Assembly: GCA_947504115.1 (NCBI GenBank)
Contig: CANNGH010000003.1
Coordinates: 124,001 to 188,000 of the forward strand
Direction: 5' to 3'
Source of the DNA: an uncultured Sedimentitalea sp.
GTDB taxonomy: Bacteria; Pseudomonadota; Alphaproteobacteria; Rhodobacterales; Rhodobacteraceae
Length of the DNA: 64,000 bases
The notes under the pieces were generated by a model. That model saw nothing but the letters and a program-made list of their open reading frames with translations. It ran no database searches and was not told the DNA's origin. The number at the start of each line of letters is the position of its first letter. Position 1 is the first letter of the stretch. This document shows positions 30,205 through 40,044 of the stretch, piece after piece. Made by a program: the position numbers and the translations under genes.

Positions 30205-31452
30205 CTAGCGCGCATCGCTGTGCCAAAGTTCCTCATAGAGCGCGTTATATCGGGCCGCGACCACCGGCATAGCGAAATGATCCACCGCATAATCACGCGC
30301 GGCCCGGGCCATCGGCGTCAATCCGTCCGTGGCATCCGAGGCCTCCCGAACCCGACGATCCAGGATCCGCGCCATGCCCTGCGCGAGATCCTGGGCATCA
30401 TAGGGGCGGGCCAGATAGCCGAGATCGCAGCCTGCGACCAGGTCCGGCAGACCACCGATATCGAAGCCGACAATCGGCGTGCCGCATGCCAACGCCTCGA
30501 CACCGACATTGGGCAGGTTGTCCTGTCGCGACGGCAACGCGAACACATCGGCTGCGGCATACATCATCCGCAAGGTTTCCGGATCGTCTATCGCGCCGAC
30601 CGAATGCACCTTGAAAGGCAAATCGGCAGCATCCGCCGCCCCACCGAACACCAGAAGCTGCAAATCGCGCCCCTCTGCATGCAGCCGGAGCAGCGCCTCG
30701 CGCAGATGAACAAAACCCTTTCTGGGGTCGCTGCCGCCTCCCATCGCGCCGAAAAGGACCATCGGCACATCGACGGGAAGATCCAGACCGGCGCGGGCAG
30801 CGGCGCGGGGCATGGGGGTCCAGACATCCGTGTCGATGGGATTGGGAATGATGCGTACCGGCCAGCCGCCTGTCAGCGCGCTGTCGCGTGCACACTCGGC
30901 CAGCCAGCGGCTGGGCGTAACGATGTGAAACGGTCGCCGCCAGTGCCGCCGCTTGCGCTGCCAGACCCATTGGTTCAGGTCCGACCCACTTTTTTGTCGG
31001 CGATAGCCATCACGCCAATCGTCCGTCTCGGAATAATGCTCCGCGCCGCTGATGGGCCACATGTCGTGCATGGTCCAGACCAGGGGATGCCTGATGCGCC
31101 CGATTTCAGCGATCGAAATGAAATCGAAATTGACCCAGTGCAGATTGACGATCTGGCGGGGCTGACGGTTCAAATGCGCGCCCAACCCGGACCGCGCCAT
31201 CGCCAGAGACACCAATCCGTTCGCATTTCCGGCCGCGCGACGCTGCAAGTGTCGCGCCAGTTCACGCTGCACCATCCGCACGATTCCGCGCTGTCGAACA
31301 AATCGCTCGATGGGCGGATCAACGGCAGCGTCGGCCACCGTCATCCGCGACTTCAGCCCGAACGTCAGACAGGCATCGTGCAATCTGCGCGCCGCAATCG
31401 CGGCCCCGCCCCCTGTGCTGCTGGTGCTGACGTGGTTGACTCTGCAACACAT
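30205..31452 (-). CDS. glycosyltransferase family 4 protein
   Basis: VWTMHDMWPISGAEHYSE...GGWPVRIIPNPIDTDVWTPMPR...FGAMGGGSDPRKGFVHLREAL...DVFALPSRQDNLPNVGVEALACGTPIVGFDIGGLPDLV. Confidence 0.9.
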   Translation of the reverse strand: MCCRVNHVSTSSTGGGAAIAARRLHDACLTFGLKSRMTVADAAVDPPIERFVRQRGIVRMVQRELARHLQRRAAGNANGLVSLAMARSGLGAHLNRQPRQIVNLHWVNFDFISIAEIGRIRHPLVWTMHDMWPISGAEHYSETDDWRDGYRRQKSGSDLNQWVWQRKRRHWRRPFHIVTPSRWLAECARDSALTGGWPVRIIPNPIDTDVWTPMPRAAARAGLDLPVDVPMVLFGAMGGGSDPRKGFVHLREALLRLHAEGRDLQLLVFGGAADAADLPFKVHSVGAIDDPETLRMMYAAADVFALPSRQDNLPNVGVEALACGTPIVGFDIGGLPDLVAGCDLGYLARPYDAQDLAQGMARILDRRVREASDATDGLTPMARAARDYAVDHFAMPVVAARYNALYEELWHSDAR

Positions 31453-31582
31453 TTCCTAGTCCCGACGTACCTCTAATTTCAGTCATATCGCGTTTGGTTT
31501 CTTGTGTCACGTCGGGCCATGGACTTTGAAATTGCAAATCATTAGTGACAAGGAAACTGTAAACGCAGGTGGGCCAAAGATC

Positions 31583-32473
31583 GTGTCAAAACCCAAAAAG
31601 ACCTTATCGCGGCGGCTTTATATAACATTTGCCCGCCCTCTTTATCGGCGTCTGCCCTATACAAGATGGGGTGACAGGCTGGCATATCTTCATGAATTTT
31701 ATATGCAACATCATAGGTGGCCCTCCAAAGAGCAACTATTCAACAACGTCCTCTACCGGATAAAATCAAGTACGGAAATTGAGCAGCCGGAGCGCACCTT
31801 CACCACCGATAAGGAATTCGTCAAATACTATATCGCCGGGGTGGTAGGCGAGGAATATAACGTACCCACACTCGCGGTGCTGCGCAGCCCAGAGGAAGTA
31901 AACACCTACGATTTCCCGGAAACATGCGTGATCAAGGCGACTCACGGCTGCGGCGACGTCGTGATATTGCAGCCGGGAATGGAACCGGACCGCTCGGCGC
32001 TGATCGATCAACTGAGCGAGAACTACTATTATGCATATCGCGAGCGGAACTATCGGTCATTAAAAGGCAAGCTGATCGTCGAACCACGCCTTTTCGAGGG
32101 TCAAGATGTGCATGATTACAAAGTTTTCTGCTGGAATGGTCGGGCGCGCTGCATTCTCTACGTGAACGATCGCCACACCGCATTTTTTCGATTGCTTCTA
32201 GATATTGACTGGCAGCCGATACCTGTCGAGTGGTCGCCACACGATGTTGAAAAACCGTTGCCGGAAAAGCCTGCGGTATTGGACGAGATGATCGAAATCG
32301 CGGAAAAACTTTCCCGCCCGTTCGACTTCGTCCGTGTGGATTTCTATATCGACGACGATCGCCTGCTGGTCGGTGAAATTACTCATTGTGCCGCTGGCGC
32401 CAACGAGCAATTTCGCAACCTCGACGAAGAACGCAAATTGTCCGAAATCATCTTCGGCACATCGTCAACCTAA
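31583..32473 (+). CDS. TupA-like ATP-grasp protein (polysaccharide biosynthesis)
   Basis: VIKATHGCGDVVILQPG...KGKLIVEPRLFEGQDVHDYKVFCWNGRARCILYVNDRHTAFFRLLLDIDWQPIPVEW...EIAEKLSRPFDFVRVDFYIDDDRLLVGEITH. GTG start assumed; the ORF extends up to 31502. Confidence 0.78.
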   Translation: MSKPKKTLSRRLYITFARPLYRRLPYTRWGDRLAYLHEFYMQHHRWPSKEQLFNNVLYRIKSSTEIEQPERTFTTDKEFVKYYIAGVVGEEYNVPTLAVLRSPEEVNTYDFPETCVIKATHGCGDVVILQPGMEPDRSALIDQLSENYYYAYRERNYRSLKGKLIVEPRLFEGQDVHDYKVFCWNGRARCILYVNDRHTAFFRLLLDIDWQPIPVEWSPHDVEKPLPEKPAVLDEMIEIAEKLSRPFDFVRVDFYIDDDRLLVGEITHCAAGANEQFRNLDEERKLSEIIFGTSST

Positions 32474-33373
32474 CCGTCGGATCAATCGCCGCCATTTCCG
32501 TCCCAGCTTTTCCAGTTTGCCGGGGCGGCGCATGTAGTGGGCTCTCAACTGCTCCAGTGCGTCGCGGTCTTCCATTATCAGATCGGGAAGCGGTGGAGTC
32601 ATGTCGGGATTCAGCGCGCTCTGCGCATAGCCGTCGGCATCCCCGCAATGGGTGCCCGATCCGTCAAAGCCGATATTCTCGGCGTACGAGCGATAAGGTG
32701 CAAGGCACAGCCCGTCATTCCGGAAGATCGTCGCATACCAGAACACAGCCCAGGTGCGGATGTCACCGCGCGCGTTGGCCTGAACCTGCCCCCAGAAATC
32801 ATGTGCGCCGTCCAGATTGAACCGATGAATATCCTCGGGCGAGAACCGTTCGAGCAACCCGGCAGGGTCGCGCTCGAAATGGCTCCAGCGATCGGCCCAA
32901 CTGGCCCATCCCCAGCAACTCATGAACCGCCAGAAGGCCGCGCCGCGTCGGTCGCGGTTTTCGGCGATTGGCTCGTTATAGCCGGAAATATGCCACACAT
33001 CTGGCTCGTCGGCATACCGGTCCAGGGCGAGGTTCATGTAATTCAGAAAGGCTGGCGAGGTCACGATGTCGTCCTCGACGATGATGGCACGGCCATGGGC
33101 CTGCATGGTCTGGCTGACCCCATCCTGAATAGCTCGTGCCAGCCCCGCGTTCTCGTCGCGCTTCAGGACCTCGACGCTGGCGAACGCGGTCTGCGCCTCG
33201 GCGAGCGCCGCGACCTGCCGGACCAGCCCCGCTTCCTCTTCGGTGCGCGGTCCGTCGACATGCACGATCAGCGGGGTTTTGCCGGCAATGGGCGATTGCG
33301 TCAGCGCCGCAAGGGTGCGTTGCGTATGTTCGGGACGCCGAAACGCAAAGACACAGACGGGCGCGTACGCCAT
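32465..33373 (-). CDS. glycosyltransferase (GT-A type sugar transferase)
   Basis: APVCVFAFRRPEHTQRTLAAL...IIVEDDIVTSPAFLNYMNLALDRY...WGWASWADRWSHFE. Confidence 0.82.
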   Translation of the reverse strand: MAYAPVCVFAFRRPEHTQRTLAALTQSPIAGKTPLIVHVDGPRTEEEAGLVRQVAALAEAQTAFASVEVLKRDENAGLARAIQDGVSQTMQAHGRAIIVEDDIVTSPAFLNYMNLALDRYADEPDVWHISGYNEPIAENRDRRGAAFWRFMSCWGWASWADRWSHFERDPAGLLERFSPEDIHRFNLDGAHDFWGQVQANARGDIRTWAVFWYATIFRNDGLCLAPYRSYAENIGFDGSGTHCGDADGYAQSALNPDMTPPLPDLIMEDRDALEQLRAHYMRRPGKLEKLGRKWRRLIRRLG

Positions 33374-33484
33374 CAGGACGCCGTTCGCAGGCGCATGGCG
33401 CCAAGGCGCAATCCGAAAATTGCGATGATGCCGCCCGAAAGGGACCGGATCACCATGCTGGCACTGCGCGCTTGCGTAACCGGG

Positions 33485-34069
33485 TCAGTGCAGCTTGGCT
33501 TCGACATCGGCGATCGCCGAATCGATCAGCGCGTTGCCCTCGGCTGCGGTCATCTGTTTGGCAATGACCTCCTTGGCGGCGGCGACGGCGATGGCGATGG
33601 CGCGGTCGCGGACCTCGCGCACGGCCTTCTCCTGCGCCGATACGATCTGGTCGTCGGCGGCGGCAAGGCGGCGGGTGACGGACTTTTCCATGTCGGCCTT
33701 GGCCTGTTCGGCGGCGGCGGCGGCCTCGTGACGGGCCGTGGCGACGATGCGGTCGGCCTGGGCCTGGACCTCTTTCTGCTTGCGCTCGTAAGAGGCGAGC
33801 AGGGTCTGGGCCTCTTCACGCAGCGCGCGGGCCTCGTCGAGTTCGCTGCGAATGTCCTCGGCGCGCTTGTCCAGCATCTTGCCGATCATGCCGGGCACCT
33901 TGAAATAGAGCAGCACGGCGATGAACAGGATGAAGGCCAGCAGCACCACGAAATCGGTGTTGTGCAGCGAAAAGAACGGCCCCGTCGCGGCGAACGCCGG
34001 AGACGCGGTGAGCGGCGTCACCGCGCCAACGGCCAGCAGTGGGGCGAATTTGGTGCGCATGTCTCTCAT
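33485..34069 (-). CDS. atpF: F0F1 ATP synthase subunit B
   Basis: [69 protein letters not shown]. Confidence 0.92.
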   Translation of the reverse strand: MRDMRTKFAPLLAVGAVTPLTASPAFAATGPFFSLHNTDFVVLLAFILFIAVLLYFKVPGMIGKMLDKRAEDIRSELDEARALREEAQTLLASYERKQKEVQAQADRIVATARHEAAAAAEQAKADMEKSVTRRLAAADDQIVSAQEKAVREVRDRAIAIAVAAAKEVIAKQMTAAEGNALIDSAIADVEAKLH

Positions 34070-34638
34070 CCCTTCATCCGGGTTTCGACGGCCGCCTGAA
34101 TGGCCGCCTGATCCGGTTTGCTGCCCATGGCGGTGACCAGCGCCTGCGCGGTGTCGGTGGCGACGCTTTTCACGGCATCCATTGCGCCGGCGCGGATGTC
34201 GGCGATGGCTTTTTCGGATTCCGCCGTGCGGGCGGCAATCTCGGAATCGGCGCGCTTCATCGCCTCGTCCAGATCGGCCTGAATTTCGGCGCGGGCCTCG
34301 GCCACGATGGTCTGGGCCTGTGTCCGCGCATCGGCCAGTGCCTTTTCATAGGCTTTCTCGGCGTCCTGCGCACGGGCCTTGAGGTCTTCGGCATAGGCGA
34401 TATCATTGGTGATCGTGCCCTGCCGTTCGGCCAGGATCGCACCGATGCGGGGCAAGGCGACCCGCGACAAGACCAGATAGATCACGACAAGCGTGACCAC
34501 CAGCCAGAAGATCTGGTTGCCGAAATGCGAGAAATCAAGCTGCGGCAGACCCGGCGCGGCGTCGGCGGGGTTATGCGCGGCGACCCCTGTGGCATCGACC
34601 AGGCCGTCGCCCGTGGCCTCGAATGTCTCGGTTTCCAT
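34066..34638 (-). CDS. atpG: F0F1 ATP synthase subunit B'
   Basis: [71 protein letters not shown]; start at METETFEAT. Confidence 0.9.
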   Translation of the reverse strand: METETFEATGDGLVDATGVAAHNPADAAPGLPQLDFSHFGNQIFWLVVTLVVIYLVLSRVALPRIGAILAERQGTITNDIAYAEDLKARAQDAEKAYEKALADARTQAQTIVAEARAEIQADLDEAMKRADSEIAARTAESEKAIADIRAGAMDAVKSVATDTAQALVTAMGSKPDQAAIQAAVETRMKG

Positions 34639-34722
34639 GTCGTTCTCCCAAGGAACTTGGCCTACACCGGGTCGCGCGCGGAATTGCGCCACCCGGCCGT
34701 AAGGATACTGGTCCCAAAGATA

Positions 34723-34959
34723 TCAGACGGCGAACATCAGCAGCAGGGCAACGAGGAACGAGAAGATCCCCAGCGCTTCTGCAAAGGCGATGCCGATAAA
34801 CAGCATGGCCGTCTGGCCCGCTGCCGCCGAGGGGTTGCGCAGGGCACCCGACAGGTAGTTGCCGGCCACATTGCCCACACCGACCGCCGCGCCGCCCATG
34901 CCCATGCATGCCAGGCCCGCGCCGATATATGCGCCCATTTGTACGATATCGCCTTCCAT
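34723..34959 (-). CDS. atpE: F0F1 ATP synthase subunit C
   Basis: 78 aa: [78 protein letters not shown]. Confidence 0.96.
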   Translation of the reverse strand: MEGDIVQMGAYIGAGLACMGMGGAAVGVGNVAGNYLSGALRNPSAAAGQTAMLFIGIAFAEALGIFSFLVALLLMFAV

Positions 34960-35021
34960 TGGTATTCTCCTTACGTTGGAATCGGTGATGAATGTCGATG
35001 GGCGGCTAGCCCACCATTGTG

Positions 35022-35780
35022 TCAGTGCGACGGATGCAATGCATCCTTGAGATAGACGCAGGTCAGGATCGTGAAGACATAGGCCTGAATGAACGCCACC
35101 AGCACCTCCAGCCCGTACATCGCGGTGATCGCGACGATCGACAGCGGCGAGATGGCGGCGATGGCCGCGAAAGCCGCGAAAACCTTGATCACGGCGTGAC
35201 CGGCCATCATGTTGCCCGCAAGTCGGATGGAGTGGCTGACCGGACGCACGAAATACGAGATCACCTCGATCAGCGCGAGTACCGGGCGCAGTGCCAGCGG
35301 TGCCTCCTTGACCCAGAACAGCCCCAGGAATGCCGGACCGTTCAGAACAAAGCCCAGGATCGTGACCGCAAAGAAAACGGCCAGCGCCAGCAGGGCCGTC
35401 ACGGCGATATGGCTGGTGGTGGTAAAGGCCATCGGCAGCAGGCCGAGGAAGTTGGCGAAGACGATGAACATGAACAGCGTCATGATATACGGGAAATACT
35501 TCACCCCGTCCTTGCCACAGATGTCCTCGACCATCTTGTAGATGAAGCCATAGGCCAGTTCCGCGATCGACTGCCCGCGCGACGGGACGATGGCCCGCTT
35601 CGAGCTGCCCAGAATCAGCAACACGACGACCGCCAGAATGGTGATCCCCATCCACAGGGTCACGTTGGTGGGCGTATACCACGCGATAGCGTCGCCGCCG
35701 AACAGCGGCTCGACCTTGAACTGGTCCATCGGGTGAAAAACCAGACCGCCGCTCTCTTCGCCTTGCGCTTCAGTCGCCAC
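35022..35780 (-). CDS. atpB: F0F1 ATP synthase subunit A
   Basis: [14 protein letters not shown]...[40 protein letters not shown]...[20 protein letters not shown] start inferred from overlap with the atpI stop (AGTGGCGACTGA). Confidence 0.94.
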   Translation of the reverse strand: MATEAQGEESGGLVFHPMDQFKVEPLFGGDAIAWYTPTNVTLWMGITILAVVVLLILGSSKRAIVPSRGQSIAELAYGFIYKMVEDICGKDGVKYFPYIMTLFMFIVFANFLGLLPMAFTTTSHIAVTALLALAVFFAVTILGFVLNGPAFLGLFWVKEAPLALRPVLALIEVISYFVRPVSHSIRLAGNMMAGHAVIKVFAAFAAIAAISPLSIVAITAMYGLEVLVAFIQAYVFTILTCVYLKDALHPSH

Positions 35781-36132
35781 TTGTCCGTTCCTCTTCTTCG
35801 TCGCCCTGCACGGCTGCATCGGCCAGTTTGTCGGTCTGTATCTCCTGCGCGCTGCGCATCATCGTCTTGATGCCTGCCGCCAGACCCAGCAATGTGAACA
35901 GCACCAGAAAGATGGGGAGCGTCCCCAACAGGCGGTCCAGCCCGTATCCGATGCCAAAGCCGATCATCAGACCGGCCACGAGTTCGATCACCATCCGCCA
36001 GGCCAGATGGGCCTGTGAATAATGTTCTTCCTGATGGAGCTTTGGCGTGCTTGCCGATCGGGCCGCCGCGATCCGCGCCTCAAGCTGCGCGAGGCGCTGC
36101 TTATGGTCCTCGTCGCCCACCTCTGCCCCCAT
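35770..36132 (-). CDS. atpI: AtpZ/AtpI-type F0F1 ATP synthase assembly protein
   Basis: [56 protein letters not shown] upstream of atpB. Confidence 0.85.
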   Translation of the reverse strand: MGAEVGDEDHKQRLAQLEARIAAARSASTPKLHQEEHYSQAHLAWRMVIELVAGLMIGFGIGYGLDRLLGTLPIFLVLFTLLGLAAGIKTMMRSAQEIQTDKLADAAVQGDEEEERTSGD

Positions 36133-36300
36133 CCTTGGTTGAGGATGTGCTAATGCGCGCAGAAGGCAGAGTCAATTGCGCAAATCCCGCCCCTTAAAGG
36201 GTGACATGATGTTGATATATCTGATTTTTTCGTGAACTTTAGGTCGCCGCGCCGCGCAGGACGGGGGCGGTTACCGTGCCGAATGGGCGCTTTGCGATAT

Positions 36301-36337
36301 TCAACCAAACGGTTGACCGTCACCGGGACGTGACGGT
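36301..36337. promoter_or_regulatory. two adjacent inverted repeats: TCAACC-AAAC-GGTTGA and ACCGTCAC-CGGGAC-GTGACGGT
   Basis: Read directly; located 12-48 bp upstream of the ArsR start. The first resembles CAACC(N4)GGTTG operators of ArsR regulators. Confidence 0.6.
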
Positions 36338-36348
36338 ATCGCGCTGTC

Positions 36349-36744
36349 ATGTCCGTGACGCTCGACATCGTTTTCGCCGCCCTTGCCGATCCCACGCGGC
36401 GGGCGATCCTGTCGATGCTGCTCGAGGACGACATGGCCGTCACCGACGTGGCCGCGCCGTTCGACATGTCGCTGGCGGCGATTTCCAAGCACCTCGGCAT
36501 CCTCACCCGCGCCGGGCTGATCACCCAGGAACGCCGCGGGCGGCTGAAATGGTGCAAGCTGGAGCCGGACGCCCTGCGCGCGGCCAGCGTCTGGATGCAG
36601 GGCTTCGGTCAGTTCGAACCCGTCAACCTCGACGCGTTCGAACGCTTCCTGATCCTGGAACTGGGACTAGAGCAGCCCGACAAGGCTGAGGATGAATCCG
36701 ATGACGACGATAAGTCCGATCAGATAGATGATGCTGCGCATTGA
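36349..36744 (+). CDS. ArsR/SmtB family transcriptional regulator
   Basis: MSVTLDIVFAALADPTRRAILSMLLEDDMAVTDVAAPFDMSLAAISKHLGILTRAGLITQERRGRLKWCKL (winged helix). Confidence 0.9.
   Translation: MSVTLDIVFAALADPTRRAILSMLLEDDMAVTDVAAPFDMSLAAISKHLGILTRAGLITQERRGRLKWCKLEPDALRAASVWMQGFGQFEPVNLDAFERFLILELGLEQPDKAEDESDDDDKSDQIDDAAH
36667..36741 (-). CDS. 24-aa single-pass membrane microprotein
   Basis: MRSIIYLIGLIVVIGFILSLVGLL*, preceded on the minus strand by SD GAGGGAG (8-nt spacing); antisense to the ArsR 3' end. Below the ORF-track size cutoff. Confidence 0.6.
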   Translation of the reverse strand: MRSIIYLIGLIVVIGFILSLVGLL

Positions 36745-37014
36745 CTGTCTCCCTCGTATTGGTTGTGCGGTCCCAACGGCGCAGCCCGCGGCGCGGTTCC
36801 GTCAGTTCTCGTCGCGCAGCGGCAAAAGCCGGACGATCCCGTCACCGGCGCGGAAAACAGCAGCATCGCCGGATGTCCTGCGCCCGTGGCTGCGCGGTGC
36901 ACCGCGCTCCTTTTCCTCCGGCGCTCCGCCCAGGGCTTTCCGACATCGCGCATAGCCACGCAGGCCATCGCGGTCTTGACAGGATCGCCATTCGCCGTTA
37001 ACAGCCCCCAACCC

Positions 37015-37036
37015 CCGGAAGGTCTGTCCCTTCCGG
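37015..37036. other. hairpin in the ffh upstream region (CCGGAAGG-TCTGTC-CCTTCCGG)
   Basis: Perfect 8-bp stem, 6-nt loop. Confidence 0.45.
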
Positions 37037-37159
37037 TCCCGGACGCGGTTCGGGATCGCCCTCCACCAGCGCGTTGCGCCCGTGGGGGCATTTGCGCTTT
37101 GCCCGGCTGACTCCTACATCGGGGTCAGTCAAAACCAGTGACAGGGAGCCAGACGGCCC

Positions 37160-38653
37160 ATGTTCGAGAATCTCTCCGATCGCCTTTCCGGCGTCTTCGA
37201 CCGGCTGACCAAGCAGGGCGCGCTGTCCGACGAGGATGTGAAAACCGCACTGCGCGAGGTCCGCGTCGCCCTGCTCGAGGCCGACGTGTCCCTGCCCGTC
37301 GCACGCGATTTCGTCGCGCGCGTGCAGGAGCAGGCAACCGGACAGGCGGTCACCAAATCGGTGACACCGGGCCAGCAGGTCGTCAAGATCGTGCATGACG
37401 CGCTGATCGACGTGCTGAAAGGCGACAGCGACCCCGGCAAGCTGAAGATCGACAACCCGCCCGCGCCGATCCTGATGGTCGGGCTTCAGGGCTCGGGCAA
37501 GACGACGACCACCGCCAAGCTGGCGAAACGGCTGAAAGAGCGCGACGGCAAGCGCGTCCTGATGGCGTCGCTCGACACCAACCGCCCGGCGGCGATGGAA
37601 CAGCTCGCGATCCTCGGCACCCAGATCGGCGTCGATACCCTGCCCATCGTCAAGGGCGAAAACCCGGTGCAGATCGCCAAGCGCGCCAAGACGCAGGCCA
37701 GCCTTGGCGGATATGATGTCTACATGCTGGACACCGCTGGCCGCTTGCATATCGATTCCGAACTGATCGCGCAGGCGGCGGCGGTGCGCGATGTCGCCAA
37801 TCCGCGCGAAACCCTGCTGGTGGTCGATGGCCTGACCGGTCAGGACGCGGTGAACGTCGCCACCGAGTTCGACGACAAGATCGGCGTCACCGGCGTTGTC
37901 CTGACGCGCATGGATGGCGACGGACGTGGCGGCGCGGCCCTGTCGATGCGCGCGGTCACCGGCAAGCCGATCCGCTTCGTCGGCCTCGGCGAGAAGATGG
38001 ACGCCATCGAGACGTTCGAACCCGAGCGCATCGCGGGCCGCATCCTCGGCATGGGTGACATCGTCGCGCTGGTCGAAAAGGCGCAGGAAACCATCGAGGC
38101 CGAACAGGCCGAGAAGATGATGAAGCGCATGATGAAGGGTCAGTTCAACATGAACGACCTGCGCATGCAGCTTGAACAGATGCTCCAGATGGGCGGGATG
38201 CAGGGCATGATGGGCATGATGCCCGGCATGGGAAAGATGGCCAAACAGGTCGAAGAGGCCGGTTTCGACGACAGGATCCTGAAACAGCAGATCGCCCTGA
38301 TCCAGTCGATGACCAAACGCGAACGCGCCAATCCGCAGATCCTGCAAGCCTCGCGCAAGAAGCGCATCGCGGCAGGGGCGGGGATGGAAGTGTCCGATCT
38401 CAACAAGCTTCTCAAGATGCACCGCCAGATGGGCGACATGATGAAGAAGATGGGCAAGATGGGCAAAGGCAAGATGCTGAAACAGGCCATGAAGGGCATG
38501 TTCGGCAAGGGCGGCATGGACCCCTCGCAGATGGATCCGGCGGCGCTGGAAGCGGCGGCGAAACAGATGGGCGGCCGCATGCCCGGCGGATTGCCCGGCA
38601 TGGGCGGCGGCGCGTTGCCTCCTGGCCTTTCGGGACTGGGACGAAAGAAGTGA
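37160..38653 (+). CDS. ffh: signal recognition particle protein Ffh
   Basis: MFENLSDRLSGVFDRLTKQGALSDEDVKTALREVRVALLEADV...GLQGSGKTTTTAKLAKRL...Met-rich M domain. Confidence 0.97.
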   Translation: MFENLSDRLSGVFDRLTKQGALSDEDVKTALREVRVALLEADVSLPVARDFVARVQEQATGQAVTKSVTPGQQVVKIVHDALIDVLKGDSDPGKLKIDNPPAPILMVGLQGSGKTTTTAKLAKRLKERDGKRVLMASLDTNRPAAMEQLAILGTQIGVDTLPIVKGENPVQIAKRAKTQASLGGYDVYMLDTAGRLHIDSELIAQAAAVRDVANPRETLLVVDGLTGQDAVNVATEFDDKIGVTGVVLTRMDGDGRGGAALSMRAVTGKPIRFVGLGEKMDAIETFEPERIAGRILGMGDIVALVEKAQETIEAEQAEKMMKRMMKGQFNMNDLRMQLEQMLQMGGMQGMMGMMPGMGKMAKQVEEAGFDDRILKQQIALIQSMTKRERANPQILQASRKKRIAAGAGMEVSDLNKLLKMHRQMGDMMKKMGKMGKGKMLKQAMKGMFGKGGMDPSQMDPAALEAAAKQMGGRMPGGLPGMGGGALPPGLSGLGRKK

Positions 38654-39210
38654 CGCCGCATCTCGCCGATACCCCCGTGATCGAGACCGAGCGTCTGATC
38701 CTGCGCGCGCCCGGGCCGCAGGACTGGCCTTCATGGCGCGCGATGATGGCATCGGATCGCGCCCGGTTCATCCGGCGCGGCGCGGCGAACGATGCCGACG
38801 CCTGGCGCGCCTTCGGGCATTTCATCGGCCATTGGGTGCTGCGCGGCTTCGGCATGTTTGTCTTCACGCTCCGGGGCGAGGACCGCGCGCTCGGCATGGC
38901 CGGACCGTGGTTTCCCGAAGGCTGGCCCGAGCGCGAAATCGGCTGGTCGCTCTGGTCGGCGCAAGCCGAAGGTCACGGATACGCTTTCGAGGCCGCAACG
39001 GCCGCGCGCGGCTATGCCTATGACATCCTCGGCTGGCACACGGCCGTCAGCTATGTCGATCCGGCCAATACGCGCTCGGTCGCACTGGCCGAAACGCTCG
39101 GCGCCACGCCCGACACGGACGCGGACCATCCCGGCGATGCCCTTTGCATCGTCTATCGCCACCCCTTGCCCGACCAGTTGGCCGACGGCGGAATCGAGGC
39201 TTACGCATGA
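38650..39210 (+). CDS. GNAT family N-acetyltransferase
   Basis: TPVIETERLILRAPGPQDWPSW...EIGWSLWSAQAEGHGYAFEAATAARGYAYDILGW; GTG start overlapping the ffh stop. Confidence 0.88.
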   Translation: MTPHLADTPVIETERLILRAPGPQDWPSWRAMMASDRARFIRRGAANDADAWRAFGHFIGHWVLRGFGMFVFTLRGEDRALGMAGPWFPEGWPEREIGWSLWSAQAEGHGYAFEAATAARGYAYDILGWHTAVSYVDPANTRSVALAETLGATPDTDADHPGDALCIVYRHPLPDQLADGGIEAYA

Positions 39211-39491
39211 CCGACCCCGCCGAATTGCTGAAAGATCACCGCGCCAGCATCGACCGGCTGGACGCGATTCTCGTCTTCACACTGGGCGAGCGGTTCAAGC
39301 ACACCCAGGCCGTCGGTCGCCTCAAGGCCGATCACGACCTTCCGCCCTCCGATCCCGCGCGCGAGGCCGCGCAGATCGAACGGCTCGAAGACCTGGCGAA
39401 ACAGGCCGATCTCGACCCCGTATTCGCCACGAAGTTCCTGAATTTCATCATCGCCGAAGTGATCCAGCACCACCGTCAGCACCAATCGTAG
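39207..39491 (+). CDS. chorismate mutase
   Basis: [60 protein letters not shown] (AroQ type). Confidence 0.88.
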   Translation: MTDPAELLKDHRASIDRLDAILVFTLGERFKHTQAVGRLKADHDLPPSDPAREAAQIERLEDLAKQADLDPVFATKFLNFIIAEVIQHHRQHQS

Positions 39492-39510
39492 GGCGGGGTT
39501 CACCCCGCCC
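39491..39510. other. GC-rich hairpin GGGCGGGGT-TC-ACCCCGCCC between chorismate mutase and rpsP
   Basis: Perfect 9-bp inverted repeat; no T-tract. Confidence 0.4.
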
Positions 39511-39546
39511 CCGCCAAATCGAACGCCATTCAAAGGAGAAAACCAA

Positions 39547-39936
39547 ATGGCCATGAAGATCCGCCTTGCCCGTGCCGGCAGCAAGAAACGCCCCTTCTAT
39601 CGCATCGTCGCGACCGACAGCCGGATGCCGCGCGATGGCCGCTTTCTGGAAAAGCTGGGCACCTACAACCCGCTGCTGCCCAAGGACAGCGAAGAGCGCG
39701 TGAAGATGGATGCCGAGCGTATCCAGCACTGGCTGGATCAGGGCGCGCAGCCGACCGACCGCATCGCCCGCTTCCTCGAAGCCGCCGGTCTGCGTGAAAA
39801 AGCCACCCGCAACAACCCGCAGAAGGCCGAGCCGGGCAAGAAAGCCAAGGACCGCGCCGAGGAAAAGGCTGCCAAGGCCGCCGAAGCCAGCGCCACCCCT
39901 GCGGAAGAGGCTCCTGCGGACGCATCGGTCGAATAA
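39547..39936 (+). CDS. rpsP: 30S ribosomal protein S16
   Basis: [47 protein letters not shown]. Confidence 0.97.
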   Translation: MAMKIRLARAGSKKRPFYRIVATDSRMPRDGRFLEKLGTYNPLLPKDSEERVKMDAERIQHWLDQGAQPTDRIARFLEAAGLREKATRNNPQKAEPGKKAKDRAEEKAAKAAEASATPAEEAPADASVE

Positions 39937-40044
39937 CGCACGCAGGCTGGACAAGCGACTGACAGGCAGGCCATTCTCGGCCTGCCGTTTTCCCTTTTGC
40001 CGAGGCTCCATGACCCATCAGCGCCCCACATCCAGGCCAGCGGC

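Noticed and set aside
34960-35682. N-terminal extension of atpE in ORF 34723..35682
   Set aside because: The extension is an out-of-frame reading of atpB; the true 78-aa c-subunit starts at 34959.
36802-37011. 69-aa minus-strand ORF upstream of ffh
   Set aside because: Arg/Gly-rich, no clear SD or recognisable motif; insufficient evidence.
38100-38653. Methionine-rich repeat-like end of ffh
   Set aside because: Normal SRP54 M domain (GMMGMMPGMGKMAK...), not a novel repeat.
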